A stretch of 64,000 nt of DNA from Pedobacter schmidteae (GTDB taxonomy: Bacteria; Bacteroidota; Bacteroidia; Sphingobacteriales; Sphingobacteriaceae): positions 1,237,097 through 1,301,096 of the forward strand of contig NZ_LS999839.1 of the NCBI RefSeq assembly GCF_900564155.1. Direction: 5' to 3'. Position numbers and translations under genes: made by a program. Shown in pieces: positions 26,817 to 35,929 of the stretch (position 1 is the stretch's first letter; each line of letters begins with the position of its first letter). A model generated the notes under the pieces. It saw only the letters and a program-made list of their open reading frames with translations. It searched no databases and had not been told where the DNA came from.

Positions 26817-26900
26817 ATGGAAAAACAACTACACTACAGCAATATTAACGCCCTGCACTTAATAAAAATGATGGAAGCCTCCATCTGTTGTTGTTGCTGA
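26817..26900 (+). CDS. 27-residue leader peptide ending in Cys-Cys-Cys-Cys
   Basis: ATG 26817 to TGA 26898-26900. The peptide begins MEKQLHYSN and ends EASICCCC; codons 24-27 are TGT TGT TGT TGC, directly before the stop. A perfect promoter lies just upstream and alternative RNA stems begin within the Cys codons, so its translation is placed to sense cysteinyl-tRNA supply. Poly-cysteine leader ORFs acting as cysteine attenuators are known in mycobacteria; a role here is inferred by analogy. A secreted or modified Cys-peptide is a less likely alternative, as no export or modification gene is nearby. Confidence 0.7.
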   Translation: MEKQLHYSNINALHLIKMMEASICCCC

Positions 26901-26968
26901 TCCAGGCAACCAGCCATTCCACATTAAATGAAAAAAGATAAAGACAGGTTGCCCTGCCTTTATCAGCA
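26895..26968 (+). promoter_or_regulatory. Candidate cysteine attenuator: two mutually exclusive RNA stems
   Basis: Stem A: TGCTGAT (26895-26901, covering the last Cys codon and stop) with ATCAGCA (26962-26968), and GGCAACC (26905-26911) with GGTTGCC (26947-26953), extended by CA/TG around a bulge. Stem B: GATAAAG-A-CAGG (26937-26948) with CCTG-C-CTTTATC (26953-26964), 11 pairs, one mismatch, TTGC loop. The two share bases 26947-26964 and cannot coexist. A ribosome stalled on the Cys codons would cover the left side of A and favour B. Stem B has no following U-run, so the output (Rho, pausing, RNA stability) is unclear. Confidence 0.6.
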
Positions 26969-27049
26969 GCACTCAGTACGCAACGCCAATCACTTACTGA
27001 ATGCCAGCAGTTTTAACCAATAGATCATTAATTAAAACTTTTTAAAATT

Positions 27050-30000
27050 ATGCAAAATTTTAAAAAGGCTAAGCATTTAATAAATGTTTATGCCTTGTTA
27101 AAAGGTGCTTTGCTTAGCCATAGCAGTCTTTTAATCCTGGTACTTACGCCTGTGTTTTCCAGCGCACAGATCCAGCCACTCATCAATTCCACACTCAACG
27201 GTACAGTTATCGATGAGAAAACTAAAGAACCGCTTCCCGGGGCTATTGTCCAGATTGAAGGAGTTACCCATCAGGTGCAAACCGATAGCCGTGGTAAATT
27301 CGATTTTATAACCGGGCAAAAATTTCCATACACGCTGATTGTAAGTTACATTGGTTACGAAAAGCGGCGTGTGGTGGCCAATGGTACGCCCATAACCATC
27401 CAATTGAAAGAGCTGGTTAACGAACTCAGTGGAGTAGTGGTGGTGGGTTATGGCACTCAAAAAAGAAGCGACCTTACTGGTGCGGTGTCTTCTGTGTCCC
27501 AATCGGCCTTAAAACAACCCTTAAGCTCCATCGATCAGGCCTTAAAAGGGGCTGCAGCGGGTGTGCAGGTTACACAAACTTCAGGTCAGCCCGGTGGAGG
27601 GGTCAGTATCCGCATCCGTGGCGGCGCCTCCATACAGGGCGGAAACGAACCTTTATATGTTATCGACGGCTTTCCGCTATACAACAGCGCCGGCACTACC
27701 AATGTGCTGAGCGGCACCCCCACCAATCCCCTGGCCAGTATCAACCCCGGCGATATAGAAAGTGTCGACATTCTTAAAGACGCCTCCGCAACTGCCATAT
27801 ATGGTTCCAGAGGGGCCAACGGAGTGGTTATCATTACCACCAAAAAGGGGAAAGCCGACCGTAGCGCCATCTCCTATGAGGCCAGCTTCGGCACGCAAAG
27901 TGTGCTCAAAACCATTGATGTTTTAGGTGCCAAAGATTTTGCGATTTTAAGAAATGAAGTGTTGTTGGATAGCAAACCGTCAGGTGGCGCCTATCAATAT
28001 CTTTCGCAGGCACAAATAGATCAACTGGGCACAGGTACCCGTTGGCAACAGGAGGCATTCAGACATGCACCCTCCCAAAACCATCAGCTTTCTATAAGCG
28101 GCGGTAGCCAAAAGGTTCAATACCTGCTTTCGGGAAATTACCTTAAGCAGGATGGCATCATCAAAAATACCGACTTCTCCAGAATCAGCTTTCGTGCCAA
28201 CGTAGATGCAAAACCTTCAGACCAGTTTAAGGTGAGCGCCAGCCTTACCGCCAATAAATCCGACGCTAATGTTGCGCCTTCAGGCATCATCAATTCCTTA
28301 CTGATTATGCCTTCAACCGCCACCATATATGAGCCCGATGGCAGTTATACCTTGCGTAATCCTTTCGAAAATATCTTTGCCAACCCCATCGCCACCTTGC
28401 AGGAAACCATCAATAAATCCACCGTCAACCGGCTACTGGGTTCTGCTTTCGGCGAATATACCATCCTCAAAGATTTAAATTTTAAGGTGCTGCTTGGTGT
28501 TGATGTGAGCAATGAAAAAGATAAATATTATGTGCCTTCTACCATTTATGAGGGAAAAACCAGCAATGGCACCGCCGGAATAGGGGCCTTAAACTATTAT
28601 TCCTGGCTCAACGAAAATACCATTAGCTATAGTAAAAACATAGGCAAGCATAATTTTGATGTCCTCATTGGTTTTACGCAGCAGGAAGCCAGCAATGAGA
28701 GTTTTAAGGCTGGTGCCGAACAGTTTGTGTCTAACGACCTTACCTACAACAGTCTGCAAAGTGGCTCAACACTGGTCAGACCCAATTCCGACACCTATTC
28801 CTGGGTGCTCCATTCCTACCTTGCCCGCATCAACTACAATTATAACAACCTTTACTACTTTACCTCAAGTATACGTAAAGATGGTTCTTCCCGGTTTGGT
28901 AAAAACAACAAATGGGGAAGCTTCCCTTCCGTTGCCGCTTCATGGAGACTAAGCAATGAAGAATTCTTTAAGCCCCTGCTTCATCAAATCAATGATTTAA
29001 AAATAAGGGCCAGCTTTGGTACCACTGGCAATCTCGAAATCGGGCAGTATCAATCCTTGTCTACTTTGTACAGTTTAAATTATCTTTTGGGAGGGAACGT
29101 GCTGACAGGTTTTGCCGCAAACAGAATTCCTAATGAAAACCTGGGATGGGAAACCACTTATCAATATGATGCCGGACTGGATATCGCTTTTTTTAATAAG
29201 AGGTTGCAGGTTACCTTAGATGGCTATTATAAAAAAACAACAGACTTGCTGTTGAATGTCGAAATTCCCTGGACTACAGGCTATGCCAGTTCCCTGCAAA
29301 ACTATGGCTCAGTAGCCAACAAAGGGCTCGAACTGGGAGTAAGAACTAAAAACCTGACTGGAGAATTTCATTGGGATACCGACCTCAATGTCTCCGTCAA
29401 CAGAAATAAAGTCCTGACCATAGGCAATGGGGCTTCATCTTATATCAGCGGAAACTACATTATACAAGTAGGGAAACCGCTGGGAACTTTTTATGGAACC
29501 GTAACGGATGGTATTTTGCAAACGGGCGAAGAAGCCGCTAAGGGGAAATTTACAGGCAGCGCTGCACCAAAGGCCGGCGACAGGCTGTATAAAGATGTAA
29601 GTGGCGATGGCACCTTTACTACTGCGGCCGACAGGGCTATTATTGGCAATGCACAGCCTGATTTTATTTTCGGTATCAGCAACAACTTTGCCTGGAAAGG
29701 TTTCGATTTGTCTGTTTTTCTTCAGGGGGCCTATGGCAATCAGGTCATCAACACCAACAGGCAAAACCTGGAGATGTTTACGGGGCAGCAAAATGCATCT
29801 ATTACAGCATTGGAAAGATGGACGACAAGTCATCCTAGTACCACGATTCCGCGGGCCAAACTAGATCCCGCGCCAATTTTTTCCGATCGATTTGTTGAAG
29901 ATGGATCTTTCCTGCGACTCAAGTCCGTTAGTCTGGGTTATACCATACCGAAAAGCATAACCAATAAATTAAATCTTCATTCGCTAAGTATTTATCTTAT

Positions 30001-30142
30001 CGGACAGAACCTGCTTACCTGGACATCCTATACCGGATTTGATCCGGAAGTTACCTCGGGAAGCAACGTATCGCCCGGAACGGATTCTGGTATTTATCCT
30101 ATCGCAAAAACCATTCTTGCAGGCTTAAGGGTAACCTTTTAA
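27050..30142 (+). CDS. SusC/RagA-family TonB-linked outer-membrane transporter
   Basis: 1030 residues. A long signal peptide (to about residue 40, ending VFSSAQ) precedes a CarboxypepD_reg-like domain (NGTVIDEKTKEPLPGAIVQIEG), the SusC-type plug start (VVVVGYGTQKRSDLTGAVSSV), the plug signature (SIRIRGGASIQGGNEPLYVIDGFP, SIEVLKDASATAIYGSRGANGVV-like) and a 22-strand barrel ending GLRVTF. It imports bulky ligands across the outer membrane with the SusD lid and TonB energy. There is no N-terminal STN sigma-signalling domain, so ECF-type control is not expected; the leader may control it instead. Ligand probably a sulfated organic compound, by context. Confidence 0.95.
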   Translation: MQNFKKAKHLINVYALLKGALLSHSSLLILVLTPVFSSAQIQPLINSTLNGTVIDEKTKEPLPGAIVQIEGVTHQVQTDSRGKFDFITGQKFPYTLIVSYIGYEKRRVVANGTPITIQLKELVNELSGVVVVGYGTQKRSDLTGAVSSVSQSALKQPLSSIDQALKGAAAGVQVTQTSGQPGGGVSIRIRGGASIQGGNEPLYVIDGFPLYNSAGTTNVLSGTPTNPLASINPGDIESVDILKDASATAIYGSRGANGVVIITTKKGKADRSAISYEASFGTQSVLKTIDVLGAKDFAILRNEVLLDSKPSGGAYQYLSQAQIDQLGTGTRWQQEAFRHAPSQNHQLSISGGSQKVQYLLSGNYLKQDGIIKNTDFSRISFRANVDAKPSDQFKVSASLTANKSDANVAPSGIINSLLIMPSTATIYEPDGSYTLRNPFENIFANPIATLQETINKSTVNRLLGSAFGEYTILKDLNFKVLLGVDVSNEKDKYYVPSTIYEGKTSNGTAGIGALNYYSWLNENTISYSKNIGKHNFDVLIGFTQQEASNESFKAGAEQFVSNDLTYNSLQSGSTLVRPNSDTYSWVLHSYLARINYNYNNLYYFTSSIRKDGSSRFGKNNKWGSFPSVAASWRLSNEEFFKPLLHQINDLKIRASFGTTGNLEIGQYQSLSTLYSLNYLLGGNVLTGFAANRIPNENLGWETTYQYDAGLDIAFFNKRLQVTLDGYYKKTTDLLLNVEIPWTTGYASSLQNYGSVANKGLELGVRTKNLTGEFHWDTDLNVSVNRNKVLTIGNGASSYISGNYIIQVGKPLGTFYGTVTDGILQTGEEAAKGKFTGSAAPKAGDRLYKDVSGDGTFTTAADRAIIGNAQPDFIFGISNNFAWKGFDLSVFLQGAYGNQVINTNRQNLEMFTGQQNASITALERWTTSHPSTTIPRAKLDPAPIFSDRFVEDGSFLRLKSVSLGYTIPKSITNKLNLHSLSIYLIGQNLLTWTSYTGFDPEVTSGSNVSPGTDSGIYPIAKTILAGLRVTF

Positions 30143-30172
30143 AACCCTGGCCCAAAAAATCATTAATACAAA

Positions 30173-31654
30173 ATGCATATGAAAAGATTAAGCATATTAT
30201 TTGGTACCCTGCTGGCGCTCTTTCTAAATAGCTGCTCTACCCTTGATGAAAAACCGGAGTCTTTTCTGGTATCCGAGCAGTTTTATCAAAATGAGAGCCA
30301 GGCTACGGCCTCAGTTACCGGTCTGTACCGCAAGTTATACGAATCTGGTCAGGCCCTCTACAATAGCCTCTTTCAAATTGGTGTGGAAATGGCCACCGAT
30401 GATTATGAGGCCGGCCCCAGGGCCAGAAATGCACACGTAAGGGCCATATCCGGACTTACACACGATTCTTCCAACGACAGGATGGAGCAATTATGGAAGC
30501 AAAGTTACGACGGCATCAATGCCAGCAATATTGCCATCGATAAAATTGCCCTTATCGATGCCTCAAAAATCAATGAAACCATCAGAAGAAGGCTGATCAA
30601 TGAAGCCAAATTTTTAAGGGCATTGCATTATTTTAACCTGGTAAGATGGTTTGGCCCGGTGCCATTGGTGTTGCATGAAACTACTTCTCTGGCGCCAGAA
30701 AGCCTGGCTATCGAAAAATCTAGCGAAGCGGATGTTTACCAGCAAATTGTTGCCGATTTAAAAGATGCCGAGAGCTTGCCCAAAACGACGGAGTATAGTG
30801 CTGCAGATGTTGGAAGGGCTACTTCCGGTGCAGCTAAAAGTCTGCTTTCCAAAGTTTATTTGACCCAAAAAGACTGGGATAATGCCATTCTTAAAAGTAA
30901 AGATGTCATAGACCACGAAGGGTACGACCTGTTTGATGATTTTGCAGATGTATTTGCGGTGGCTAAAAAGAATGGGAAAGAGCACATCTTCTCTGCCCAG
31001 TTTAAAGGCAATGCCGGTTATCAGGGCAATAGTTTGGCCAGTAGGTCGGCACCTGCCGACGTACCGGGCATCAATGGCGATTATGCCGATGCTTTGCACG
31101 TGGCCGGCGGCTTATACGAAAGTTTTAGTGACAATGATACCCGTAAAGCGGTCACTTTTGTAACTAAAATAATCAGCCCGGTAAACGGGCAGTTGTATAC
31201 CCTGTCGCCTCCACAGTTTCATAAATACTATGACGAATCGGTAATAGGGAGCCAGAGTCAATCCTCTAAAAACCTTCCGATTATACGCTATGCCGAGGTG
31301 CTGCTCATCTATGCCGAAGCATTAAACGAAAAAAGTGGACCTGTAGATCAGGCGTATTGGGCCATCGATAAAGTGCGGCAGCGAGCTCACATCCCTAAGC
31401 TGAAGGATATCAGTCCGTCGCTAAGCCCCGATCAGTTTAGGGAAGCAGTTTTTCAGGAACGGCGGAAAGAGCTCGTGTTTGAATATCAGCGATGGTTCGA
31501 CCTGGCACGCCGCGGTCCGGCATATTATGTAAGCGTGCTTAAGGCTGCAGGAAAAACCATGGCGGCTCCACGACATGTGCATTTTCCCACCCCGCAGCGC
31601 GAACTCAATTTAAACCCCAAACTTAAACAGCATCCAGAATGGATAAACTATTAA
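30173..31654 (+). CDS. SusD/RagB-family outer-membrane lipoprotein
   Basis: 493 residues (start 30173, or the ATG two codons later). The signal peptide ends in a lipobox, LFLNSC-S, giving an acylated Cys at about residue 21. RagB/SusD blocks are visible: AKFLRALHYFNLVRWFGPVPLV, TSGAAKSLLSKVYLTQKDWDNAI, and the C-terminal RYAEVLLIYAEALNE and RRKELVFEYQRWFDLAR. It forms the substrate lid on SusC. It follows susC by 30 bases and is followed after 11 bases by the first sulfatase: one operon. Confidence 0.95.
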   Translation: MHMKRLSILFGTLLALFLNSCSTLDEKPESFLVSEQFYQNESQATASVTGLYRKLYESGQALYNSLFQIGVEMATDDYEAGPRARNAHVRAISGLTHDSSNDRMEQLWKQSYDGINASNIAIDKIALIDASKINETIRRRLINEAKFLRALHYFNLVRWFGPVPLVLHETTSLAPESLAIEKSSEADVYQQIVADLKDAESLPKTTEYSAADVGRATSGAAKSLLSKVYLTQKDWDNAILKSKDVIDHEGYDLFDDFADVFAVAKKNGKEHIFSAQFKGNAGYQGNSLASRSAPADVPGINGDYADALHVAGGLYESFSDNDTRKAVTFVTKIISPVNGQLYTLSPPQFHKYYDESVIGSQSQSSKNLPIIRYAEVLLIYAEALNEKSGPVDQAYWAIDKVRQRAHIPKLKDISPSLSPDQFREAVFQERRKELVFEYQRWFDLARRGPAYYVSVLKAAGKTMAAPRHVHFPTPQRELNLNPKLKQHPEWINY

Positions 31655-31665
31655 AACATAAAGAA

Positions 31666-33300
31666 ATGAAGAATTATATCAGTTTCGGTAAAATGATAAT
31701 AGGAGTATTGGCGTTAACCACGGCTACCTATACCTCGGTTTGGGCACAAAAAAAGCAGCGCCCAAATATCATCCTGGTCCTGGTGGATGACCTTGGTTTT
31801 TCTGATACCGGCCCTTATGGAGCGGTTGATCTGGAAACACCCAATATCAACCGCCTTGCCGCCGAGGGCATCAAACTCAAAGAGTTTTACAACAACTCTA
31901 TCTGTGCTCCTACCAGAGCATCCCTATTGACGGGCCAGTATCAGCATAAGGCAGGAGTAGGTTATTTTAACGTAAACTTAGGACTACCGGCCTACCAGGG
32001 ATTTTTAAACAAGGAATCTTTAACTCTTGCCGAAGTACTCAAAAGTGGAGGCTACTCGACCATTATTTCTGGCAAATGGCATGTTGGCGATGACCCTGAC
32101 CAATGGCCCGCACAACGGGGTTTCGACAAGTCATTTGGTTTTATTGGCGGTGCCAGCAACTATTTCGAGATCAATGAAAAAGGAAATGAAGATGTAAAAC
32201 TCCTCAAAAATAGTCAGCCCTATTACCTGGCGAAAGACAAATACCTGACCGAAGAAATTACCAATAATGCCCTTGAGTTTCTGGATGAGCAGGATAAGGA
32301 GAAAAAACCATTCTTCCTCTACCTGGCCTACAATGCTCCGCACTGGCCTTTGCAAGCCCTTCCGGAGGATATTGCTAAATACAGGGGCCGCTACAGTATT
32401 GGCTGGGACTCTCTACGAACGTTGAGATACAAAAACGCGATAGAAGAGGGGGTGATTGATAAAGACCAGAAGATAGCGCAGAAAGAAGATAAGCTTCAGC
32501 CCTGGAACAAACTTACCTATGATGAGCAGCAATACTGGCAAAGCCGTCAGGAAGTATATGCTGCCATGATTGACCGGGTAGATCAGGGCATAGGCCAGGT
32601 GCTAAAAAAGCTGAAAGACCTGAAAAAGGACGACAACACGCTGATTGTCTTTATCTCTGATAATGGTGCCCAGGGAGGGAATAATTTAAGGCTTTATACT
32701 TCCAGGAATACAGGCCCTGTGGGTACCGCCGGATCTTACGAGGTGCAAAACAGCAACTGGTCGCAAACCGGAAACTCGCCATTGCGTAACTATAAGGGTA
32801 CCCCGTACGAAGGTGGAATCAGTGCACCATTTATTGCCTGGTACCCTAAAAACATCAAGGCCGGCACCATTGCGCAGGGCACTGCGCATCTAATTGATCT
32901 GGCGCCTACGTTTTATCAGCTGGCAGGAGTGTCTTATCCCGTAAAATACAAAGGCATCCATACCAATACCCTGCCGGGCAAAAACCTGTTGCCTGTATTA
33001 ACCGGGCAGTCGGATAAAGTGAACCGCGGCGAACCGTTGTTTTGGGAAAGAGGAGGGAACAAGGCCGTGAGGGATGGCAAATGGAAACTGGTATCTACCA
33101 ACAATGACAAATATGAACTTTATGATATCGAAAAAGACAGAGCTGAAAATACCGATCTGGCGGCGCAGTACCCGGATGTTGTTCGTCAGCTGCAAGAGCA
33201 ATATAAAGTCTGGGCACAAAAGAATGAGGTGGTCGATTACAACAAGTTAAAAGGTGTACAGCAAAACCGTAATTCGGCCTCACCCAGCCGCAATCTTTAA
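31666..33300 (+). CDS. Cysteine-type sulfatase (arylsulfatase family), exported
   Basis: 544 residues from ATG 31666 (MKNYISFGKMIIGVLALTT), 11 bases after the susD stop; an in-frame ATG at 31639 inside susD would spoil the signal peptide. Sulfatase signature CAPTRASLLTG gives the formylglycine cysteine C80; metal ligands include D41/D42 (LVDDLG) and the later SDNG. The cleaved signal peptide puts it in the periplasm or at the surface. It hydrolyses sulfate esters. Activity needs a formylglycine maturase (anSME or FGE), which is not in this window. It is about 50 percent identical by eye to the next gene. Confidence 0.93.
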   Translation: MKNYISFGKMIIGVLALTTATYTSVWAQKKQRPNIILVLVDDLGFSDTGPYGAVDLETPNINRLAAEGIKLKEFYNNSICAPTRASLLTGQYQHKAGVGYFNVNLGLPAYQGFLNKESLTLAEVLKSGGYSTIISGKWHVGDDPDQWPAQRGFDKSFGFIGGASNYFEINEKGNEDVKLLKNSQPYYLAKDKYLTEEITNNALEFLDEQDKEKKPFFLYLAYNAPHWPLQALPEDIAKYRGRYSIGWDSLRTLRYKNAIEEGVIDKDQKIAQKEDKLQPWNKLTYDEQQYWQSRQEVYAAMIDRVDQGIGQVLKKLKDLKKDDNTLIVFISDNGAQGGNNLRLYTSRNTGPVGTAGSYEVQNSNWSQTGNSPLRNYKGTPYEGGISAPFIAWYPKNIKAGTIAQGTAHLIDLAPTFYQLAGVSYPVKYKGIHTNTLPGKNLLPVLTGQSDKVNRGEPLFWERGGNKAVRDGKWKLVSTNNDKYELYDIEKDRAENTDLAAQYPDVVRQLQEQYKVWAQKNEVVDYNKLKGVQQNRNSASPSRNL

Positions 33301-33321
33301 AAAGGAATTAAAAATATAAAC

Positions 33322-34956
33322 ATGAAAAGAGTTCTAATCTTCATATTTGCTGCATTGGCCATACAAGGACAGGCACAACAAAAAACAAGGAAAAAGCCTA
33401 ATATTATCCTGATTCTGGCCGATGATCTTGGCTATTCTGACCTGGGGGCCTACGGATCTGAAATCAATACGCCCAATCTGGATCGGCTGGCCAAACAGGG
33501 ATTAAGGCTACAGGAATTTTACAACAATTCTATTTGCGCCCCCACCAGGGCTTCATTATTGACCGGGCAGTACCAGCACAAAGCAGGCGTAGGTTATTTT
33601 TCCAACGATCTGGGGTTGCCGGCTTATCAGGGGTATATCAATCAGGAGTCGCTAACCCTGGCTGAGGTGCTTAAATCGAATGGCTATAATACCCTTACTT
33701 CGGGAAAATGGCATGTATCGGGTAAAAATGTAAGTCTGCCCTGGCAGCGGGGGTTCGACCTCGTATACCCACGTGATGACGCTGCTGCCGGTTCGGGTGC
33801 TCCACAGGAAAGGACTATGGTAACCGATAACGAAGGATTTATTCTATCCGATTACTTTCAGACCAATGTGATCACAAAAAATGCAGTTAAATTTATAGAT
33901 GAGGCGCATAAAAAAGACAATCCTTTTTTCCTTTATCTGGCCTATACTGCCCCGCATTGGCCTTTAGTGGCCTTGCCCGAAGATATTGCCAGGTACAAAG
34001 GCAAGTACGATAAGGGCTGGGATAGGTTACGAGCAGAACGTTTTGAGCGTCAGAAACAGTTGGGCATCGTTGATCCCGATACCAGGATCTCCAAAAAAGA
34101 CGAGGATATTTACGATTGGAGCCGCCTGTCGTACGACCAGCGTCAGCAATGGGCAAAAAAAATGGAGGTATTTGCTGCTATGGTCGACCGCATGGATCAG
34201 GGTGTGGGCAAAGTGCTGGAAAAGCTGGAGCAGATTGGAGAGGCCGATAATACGCTGATTGTTTTTGTTTCTGATAACGGTGCCCCTGCCGAAGACCTGG
34301 TGAAATGGCACAACGGTGCTGTAAAAAATAGTGGCCCTGTAGGTACTCCGGGTTCTTACGAATCGCAAAGTAAAAATTGGTCGTACCTGTCTAATACACC
34401 TTTTTTGGCTTTTAAAGATTACCTGTATGAAGGCGGTATCAATTCTCCATTTATCGCCTGGTATCCAGCCAAAATTCCTGCAGGGACTATCGCCAAAGGA
34501 ACGGGGCATGTCATTGATCTGGCCCCTACTTTTTATGAACTGGCGGGTGCCAGATACCCTTCAAAATATAAAAATGTGGTAGCCAACCCATTGCCGGGAA
34601 AAAGCTTACTTCCGGTATTATTTGGACGGGAAAAAGAGTTGAAAAGGGCTGAACCTTTGTTTTGGGAGCGTGCCGGTAACCGGGCGGTCAGAGCGGGGAA
34701 ATGGAAACTGGTTTCGCATTGGCCATCCTATAGCTGGGAGTTGTACGATCTGGAAGCCGACCGGGGTGAAACCACTAACCTGGCCCGACAAAATCACGAG
34801 CTGGTAAGTCAGCTATCTGTAAAATATTTCGACTGGGCAAAAAAAACCGGAGTAGTCGATTTTGCTACATTGGAGGACAAAGAGCCAAAATCTATGAAAG
34901 ATTTTCGAAGGAGCAAGGTTCAGGAGCCCATTGCTGTGGGAGGTTTCGGTTTTTAG
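33322..34956 (+). CDS. Cysteine-type sulfatase (arylsulfatase family), tandem paralogue
   Basis: 544 residues. Signal peptide 1-19 (KRVLIFIFAALAIQGQAQ). Formylglycine cysteine C72 in CAPTRASLLTG; metal-binding LADDLG and VSDNG are present. The block from FYNNSICAPTR to GLPAYQG is nearly identical to the upstream sulfatase, so the pair arose by tandem duplication; the N-terminal tip and the region after GKWHV differ and may set different substrates. It ends the SusCD-sulfatase operon, 21 bases after its neighbour; no clear terminator is seen before the LytTR gene. Confidence 0.93.
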   Translation: MKRVLIFIFAALAIQGQAQQKTRKKPNIILILADDLGYSDLGAYGSEINTPNLDRLAKQGLRLQEFYNNSICAPTRASLLTGQYQHKAGVGYFSNDLGLPAYQGYINQESLTLAEVLKSNGYNTLTSGKWHVSGKNVSLPWQRGFDLVYPRDDAAAGSGAPQERTMVTDNEGFILSDYFQTNVITKNAVKFIDEAHKKDNPFFLYLAYTAPHWPLVALPEDIARYKGKYDKGWDRLRAERFERQKQLGIVDPDTRISKKDEDIYDWSRLSYDQRQQWAKKMEVFAAMVDRMDQGVGKVLEKLEQIGEADNTLIVFVSDNGAPAEDLVKWHNGAVKNSGPVGTPGSYESQSKNWSYLSNTPFLAFKDYLYEGGINSPFIAWYPAKIPAGTIAKGTGHVIDLAPTFYELAGARYPSKYKNVVANPLPGKSLLPVLFGREKELKRAEPLFWERAGNRAVRAGKWKLVSHWPSYSWELYDLEADRGETTNLARQNHELVSQLSVKYFDWAKKTGVVDFATLEDKEPKSMKDFRRSKVQEPIAVGGFGF

Positions 34957-35034
34957 GGGATATTCAGTTTGTTCAGTTCTTTTATATGCTGGTTATTATA
35001 CTTAACTTTAGGGTAATCTTTTCCCTGTTAAAAA

Positions 35035-35730
35035 ATGAACTGCCTGGTTGTTGATGACAATATTATAGCGCTTACAGTCCTCAAAAAGCTTATTAGTATG
35101 GCGCCAGACCTCACTATAGTGGGCGAATGTTTCGATGCCGTCGAGGCCTATCAATTGCTGCAACAAACTGAAGTTGAACTTGTGTTTCTGGATATTGAAA
35201 TGCCTGGCATGAGCGGTATAGAGCTGGTAAAAAGCATGGGAGAGAAGCGACCTATGGTGATTTTTACCACTTCATCAATGGATTATGCTGCTGAAGCATT
35301 TGACTTAAATGTTGTCGATTTCCTGATTAAGCCAATTACGCCGGCCCGGTTTTTACTGGCTGTAGAAAAGGCGAAAAGAATGTTTATGACAAAAAGCCTG
35401 GCGGTTGTAGATAAAGAAGATGAATTTGTATTTATCAGAGATTCGAATGTGGTTCGCAGAATTAAAGTAAGCGATATTCTGTATATGGAGGCAAGGGGAG
35501 ATTATGTAAGGATCAACATTGCTGATCATACCTATTCCATTCATTCGTCTTTAAAATCTGTGGAAGAGAAGCTGTCTAAAAATACTTTTGTAAGGGTGCA
35601 CCGGTCATTTATCATCAATATCAGCAAGATTGATACTATTGAGGGCGGAACACTGATTGTGAGTCGCAACCTTGTGCCGGTTTCTGATGCGTATAGAAAC
35701 GTTTTGTATAAACGCATGCAGATTCTTTAA
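35035..35730 (+). CDS. LytTR-family response regulator
   Basis: 231 residues. Receiver domain at 1-118 with acidic DD at 7-8, phosphoacceptor D53 (FLDIEMPGMSG) and K99 (FLIKP). LytTR DNA-binding domain at about 130-231 (ILYMEARGDYVRINI, FVRVHRSFIINISKID). No histidine kinase of the LytS/YehU type is next to it, so it is an orphan here. It lies 78 bases after the second sulfatase on the same strand, so co-transcription is possible but not shown. Confidence 0.92.
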   Translation: MNCLVVDDNIIALTVLKKLISMAPDLTIVGECFDAVEAYQLLQQTEVELVFLDIEMPGMSGIELVKSMGEKRPMVIFTTSSMDYAAEAFDLNVVDFLIKPITPARFLLAVEKAKRMFMTKSLAVVDKEDEFVFIRDSNVVRRIKVSDILYMEARGDYVRINIADHTYSIHSSLKSVEEKLSKNTFVRVHRSFIINISKIDTIEGGTLIVSRNLVPVSDAYRNVLYKRMQIL

Positions 35731-35805
35731 TCTACTTATCTGCCCCCTTGTTTAACTGTTTGTCCGGCTTTGTATGATCCCGCCATAAACGCGGGGTGAA
35801 AGCAG

Positions 35806-35844
35806 GGTGAGAGCGCCTTTTTATAAGAAAAAGGCGCTCTCACC
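35806..35844. terminator. Bidirectional terminator between LytTR gene and glpF
   Basis: A 17-bp perfect stem, GGTGAGAGCGCCTTTTT (35806-35822) with its complement at 35828-35844, 5-base loop, between convergent genes. GGCGCTCTCA recurs just after it (35856-35865), followed by a partial GGCGC copy. Confidence 0.8.
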
Positions 35845-35929
35845 GCGGACTCATGGCGCTCTCATGGCGCAGTCATTCCGAACGCTGACAAGGTTTGTCT
35901 TATCTTTTTGTTCAACAAGTCAGAAGCGC

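Noticed and set aside
26937..26964. Stem B of the poly-Cys leader as a simple intrinsic terminator
   Set aside because: The stem is strong but is followed by AGCAGCACTC, not a T-run, so it cannot be a standard intrinsic terminator.
31639..31665. Sulfatase start at the ATG inside susD
   Set aside because: It adds a charged MDKLLKHKE before a typical signal peptide; ATG 31666 fits better.
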